Source: Bacteroidota bacterium (GTDB lineage: Bacteria > Bacteroidota > Ignavibacteria > SZUA-365). Taken from it: a stretch of DNA of 8,320 bases. The stretch lies in the NCBI GenBank assembly GCA_023432805.1, contig JAEYUG010000098.1, forward strand, positions 1-8,320, read 5' to 3'. Below the pieces are notes generated by a model that searched no databases, was not told the DNA's origin, and saw nothing but the letters and a program-made list of their open reading frames with translations. Positions 6,529 through 8,320 of this stretch are shown here, piece by piece (position 1 is the first letter of the stretch; each line of letters begins with the position of its first letter). A program made the translations under genes and the position numbers.

Positions 6529-7659
6529 TCAATTGCAGAGACCGGCGGGGGGACACGGACCCACCACGTTGAAGCCGAAGGGAACCTGCACGGAGAAGAC
6601 GGTGATGCCGGCGAAGGTGCACTTCAGCTGCGCGTTCAGGCCGATGCCGTAGGTACACTGGCTGCCCGAGGTGGTGCGCCCTATGCCCGCCACACCCGTG
6701 ACCGTCGCCGTGCATCCGGCGCAGACTGTCACGCCGATGATCGTTCCGCAGGCCTGGGCATGTGCCTGACCCCACGCCGTTGCACCACAGCAGGTGACCC
6801 GGTATCCGACATTGAGACCCACGCTGAAACTCACACCTGCCAGCGTGAACTCCTTGACGCAGGTGCGGAAGGGATTGGTCCACGTCGGACACCAGACACG
6901 AAGACGCACCTTGAGACTGAACGACTTGCTGAAGTGCCGGGTGAATGTGCCTTCGGCGAAGGGCTTGTCGCAGAGTCCCGCGATGGTGACGACCGTCGCA
7001 GCAAGATCAGGCAGCACCGCCACGTGCGTGAGCCAGCCGCCGGAGATGGTGGTGCGTCCGGAAAGCGTAGCTGATGCCCCGCCGACAGCGATGGTCGCCG
7101 AGTTCGCAATGTCGACCACGGCACTGAGGTTCGGCTTCGAGGCATGCAGTTCCTTTGCGAATCCGAGCAGGTCTTTTTCCGACAATCCCTTGAGTCCGGC
7201 AGATGCATAGGCCGCCTGTCCGGCCGCCACGACCTTCGCCCACTCCGCATCAACCTTCTTCAGCGCAAGGGGGGTGAGCGCCTTGGCGCGCCGCGTCTTG
7301 AACTCGCTCTCGAGACGGGAGAATTCGAGGGCACTGAGCGAGGAGTAGAGCGTACCGAGAATGTCGTCGGGACCCATCTTCTGCCCGACGATCGCCTCGG
7401 CAGTGGGAGACTGACTTTCGCGAATCGCACGCAGGCGCCCGACCTGTGCAGCGGTGAGTTTCACCGCCTTGACCGCGCTCTCCTTGACCTTCGGGGGGGC
7501 CGCTGCAGCCTGTCCCGCAATCCACTTCTTCTGTGCAGCCTTGAACTCGGCAGTGGTCGCACCCTTCTTCGGGTACTTCGCTGCGAGGGGTTTGACTTTT
7601 CCGAGCACGCGTACGAGTTCGGCATCGGCCAATGGCTTGAGCTCGATGGGACCAGGCAT
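6529..7659 (-). CDS. Two-part protein with Cys-rich beta C-terminal domain, unknown function
   Basis: The product is 376 aa and I recognise no family. The start is MPGPIELKPL at 7659, supported by AAGGAGG five bases upstream; a 31-codon extension to 7752 lacks this. Residues 1-180 are Lys/Ala-rich and mainly helical, with no cysteine and no signal peptide. Residues about 185-376 are rich in Gly, Thr and Val, probably beta. They hold all 12 cysteines: 230, 257, 267, 290, 291, 304, 313, 316, 335, 347, 369 and 375, including a CC pair, CAGC and a PCPPAGLC tail. This could be a disulfide-rich domain or a metal-binding one. Disulfides would imply export, but no Sec signal is visible, so leaderless export, phage-type delivery or a cytosolic role remain open. 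It is the first gene of the minus cassette, under the promoter near 7843-7871. Confidence 0.8.
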   Translation of the reverse strand: MPGPIELKPLADAELVRVLGKVKPLAAKYPKKGATTAEFKAAQKKWIAGQAAAAPPKVKESAVKAVKLTAAQVGRLRAIRESQSPTAEAIVGQKMGPDDILGTLYSSLSALEFSRLESEFKTRRAKALTPLALKKVDAEWAKVVAAGQAAYASAGLKGLSEKDLLGFAKELHASKPNLSAVVDIANSATIAVGGASATLSGRTTISGGWLTHVAVLPDLAATVVTIAGLCDKPFAEGTFTRHFSKSFSLKVRLRVWCPTWTNPFRTCVKEFTLAGVSFSVGLNVGYRVTCCGATAWGQAHAQACGTIIGVTVCAGCTATVTGVAGIGRTTSGSQCTYGIGLNAQLKCTFAGITVFSVQVPFGFNVVGPCPPAGLCN

Positions 7660-7664
7660 AACAA

Positions 7665-7671
7665 CCTCCTT
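7665..7671 (-). promoter_or_regulatory. Strong Shine-Dalgarno fixing the start of the Cys-rich protein
   Basis: The minus strand reads AAGGAGG, then five bases, then ATG. It is the strongest ribosome site in the window, whereas the ftcD operon genes have weak or no sites. Its two leading A residues belong to one copy of a 12-bp inverted repeat (7670-7681). Confidence 0.85.
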
Positions 7672-7858
7672 GATGGGTGTATGTGAACCCGACAACGCAC
7701 GCACGACAGCATGTGATCGAGCTCGCATCGAGGCCTCATTGGTGCAATGCACACAGGTCTCGACGCGGAGATCGAGCTCCGCCTAACTGCGTATCGTTCC
7801 GCCCCGCGAAACGATTCGGATATTTGCCGGGGATGATAACGGAAAATACACCCATCAA
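7670..7858. repeat. 12-bp inverted repeat spanning the cassette control region
   Basis: TTGATGGGTGTA at 7670-7681 is the exact reverse complement of TACACCCATCAA at 7847-7858. The arms are 165 bp apart. One arm lies in the -35/-10 spacer of the minus-strand promoter. The other abuts the Shine-Dalgarno of the first cassette gene. The pair may be two sites for one regulator. Confidence 0.7.
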
Positions 7859-7870
7859 TGTCCGTTGTCA
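7834..7870. promoter_or_regulatory. 10-bp dyad operator candidate over the cassette promoter
   Basis: TGATAACGGA (7834-7843) and TCCGTTGTCA (7861-7870) are inverted copies with one mismatch (a G-U wobble in plus-strand RNA). The 17-bp centre holds one copy of the 12-bp inverted repeat. One arm covers most of the -35 box and the other runs from the -10 to about +1 of the minus-strand promoter, which is where a repressor would bind. Confidence 0.55.
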
Positions 7871-7871
7871 A
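7843..7871 (-). promoter_or_regulatory. Sigma70-like promoter of the minus-strand cassette
   Basis: On the minus strand a perfect TTGACA (7871-7866) is followed after exactly 17 bases by TATTTT (7848-7843), which matches the -10 consensus at 4 of 6 positions. Transcription would start near 7836 and give a leader of about 175 nt before the ATG at 7659. The region is richer in A and T than its surroundings. It is the best consensus promoter in the window. Confidence 0.65.
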
Positions 7872-7873
7872 TG

Positions 7874-7916
7874 AAAGAACTCGGTCCTGCACCCGCGTGG
7901 ATTCGTTCTTTTTTTT
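7874..7916 (+). terminator. Possible plus-strand terminator-like hairpin
   Basis: AAAGAAC (7874-7880) pairs with GTTCTTT (7905-7911). Between them a smaller stem can form around CAC-CCGC-GTG, and eight T residues (7909-7916) overlap and follow the right arm. The outer stem is A-T rich and the internal loop is large, so this is weaker than the terminator at 5622. It would stop plus-strand transcription running against the minus cassette, or end a short RNA. Confidence 0.3.
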
Positions 7917-7944
7917 GCACTGACATCCTGGATGCGTACCTTGC
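7914..7944 (+). promoter_or_regulatory. Candidate Bacteroidota-type promoter of the secreted protein
   Basis: TTTG (7914-7917), then 19 bases, then TACCTTGC (7937-7944) resembles the TTTG-N19-TAnnTTTG promoter known from Bacteroidota. Transcription would start about 75 bases before the ATG at 8026. The match at the second box is partial. Confidence 0.4.
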
Positions 7945-8025
7945 CGTGTTGATCCCCCCGCTTCCGTTTGCGCTCTCGCGCCGCACCCGACGGTTGCACC
8001 TTCACCACAAGACATCGGTGGCAGT

Positions 8026-8320
8026 ATGGCGTCCATGCCTACTTCGCGCTCCTCGCAGCAGGCGCGCCTTCCGCGCACAACCATTCTCGCATGCCTCATG
8101 CTGCTTGCCACCGACATGGCCACCCTGCACGCCCAGCAGTATCGCCTCCTCTGGCAGGCGCAGGGCCTCGCGGTGGGCGACACGACAGGCGCGCAACGCA
8201 ATCCGCAGCTCGCGCCAGATGGCGCCGGTGGCGCCATCGTCGTGTGGGAGGATCTGCGCATGGGCGTGGATGCGGGCGTGTACGCCTCGAAGCTCTTGAA
8301 GGATGGAGGCCTGCCATGGC
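8026..8320 (+). CDS. Secreted repeat protein, N-terminal fragment
   Basis: The frame is open to the right edge, with 98 residues visible. A start at 8026 (MASMPTSRSS) or 8035 (MPTSRSS) is possible; GGTGG lies just before 8026. The first about 36 residues form a signal peptide: basic residues, then TTILACLMLLATDMATLHA, with likely cleavage before QQYRLLW. The mature part begins WQAQGLAVGDTTGAQRNP, then LAPDGAGGAIVVWEDLR and VYASKLLKDGG. This pattern recurs in tandem in large secreted or cell-surface proteins of Ignavibacteria/Kapabacteria-like Bacteroidota, often ending in a type IX secretion sorting domain. The C-terminus is not visible, so that domain cannot be checked. The role is probably extracellular, and the ligand is unknown. 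Confidence 0.8.
   Translation, partial: MASMPTSRSSQQARLPRTTILACLMLLATDMATLHAQQYRLLWQAQGLAVGDTTGAQRNPQLAPDGAGGAIVVWEDLRMGVDAGVYASKLLKDGGLPW

Noticed and set aside
6295..7074. 259-aa plus-strand open frame opposite the minus-strand cassette
   Set aside because: It lies antisense to three better-supported coding regions, lacks a ribosome site and has shadow-like composition.
7660..7752. 31-residue N-terminal extension of the Cys-rich protein (start at 7752)
   Set aside because: The start at 7659 has an ideal AAGGAGG at five bases. The extension is Arg/His/Ser-rich, is not signal-like and has no comparable ribosome site.
7677..7874. 65-aa plus-strand ORF in the divergent control region
   Set aside because: It crosses the promoter and dyad, has no domain, and its composition is not protein-like.

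Overview
The window is about 8.3 kb of GC-rich bacterial DNA. The genes are tightly packed, and third codon positions are so GC-rich that long false antisense ORFs appear. The host is probably a free-living or environmental bacterium of the Bacteroidota/Chlorobiota (FCB) side, for example Kapabacteria- or Ignavibacteria-like. This placement is an inference of modest strength. It rests on the fused formiminotransferase-cyclodeaminase, several starts without a clear Shine-Dalgarno, a TTTG-N19-TAnnTT(T)G-like promoter before the last gene, and that gene's signal peptide followed by an 'APDGxGGAIVVWEDxR' repeat typical of large secreted proteins in that group. No rRNA, tRNA, CRISPR array, transposase or integrase was seen.

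Layout from left to right. (1) At 1-94 is the 5' end of a minus-strand secreted protein. (2) At 95-481 is a divergent intergenic region with three tandem REP-like hairpins and a candidate promoter. (3) At 482-5357 is a plus-strand operon of formiminotransferase-cyclodeaminase (one-carbon units from histidine breakdown), a DinB-fold protein and a UPF0182 seven-helix membrane protein, joined by a 2-bp gap and a 4-bp ATGA overlap. (4) At 5358-5651 is a 3' region ending in a textbook intrinsic terminator. (5) At 5666-5884 is a probable small plus-strand membrane protein starting only 14 nt after that terminator. (6) At 5897-7659 is a three-gene minus-strand cassette: a 376-aa protein with 12 cysteines all in its C-terminal part, a DUF1360-like membrane protein, and an 83-aa CCGG-starting protein. 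(7) At 7660-8025 is a divergent control region. (8) From 8026 a signal-peptide-bearing secreted repeat protein runs off the right edge.

The first operon combines a recognised metabolic enzyme with two genes of unknown role, and nothing shows that they share a pathway. The most original part is the minus-strand cassette with its control region: a TTGACA-N17-TATTTT promoter, a 10-bp dyad spanning -35 to +1, and a 12-bp element in the promoter spacer repeated in inverted form at the Shine-Dalgarno of the first gene. I could not assign a function to its main product.
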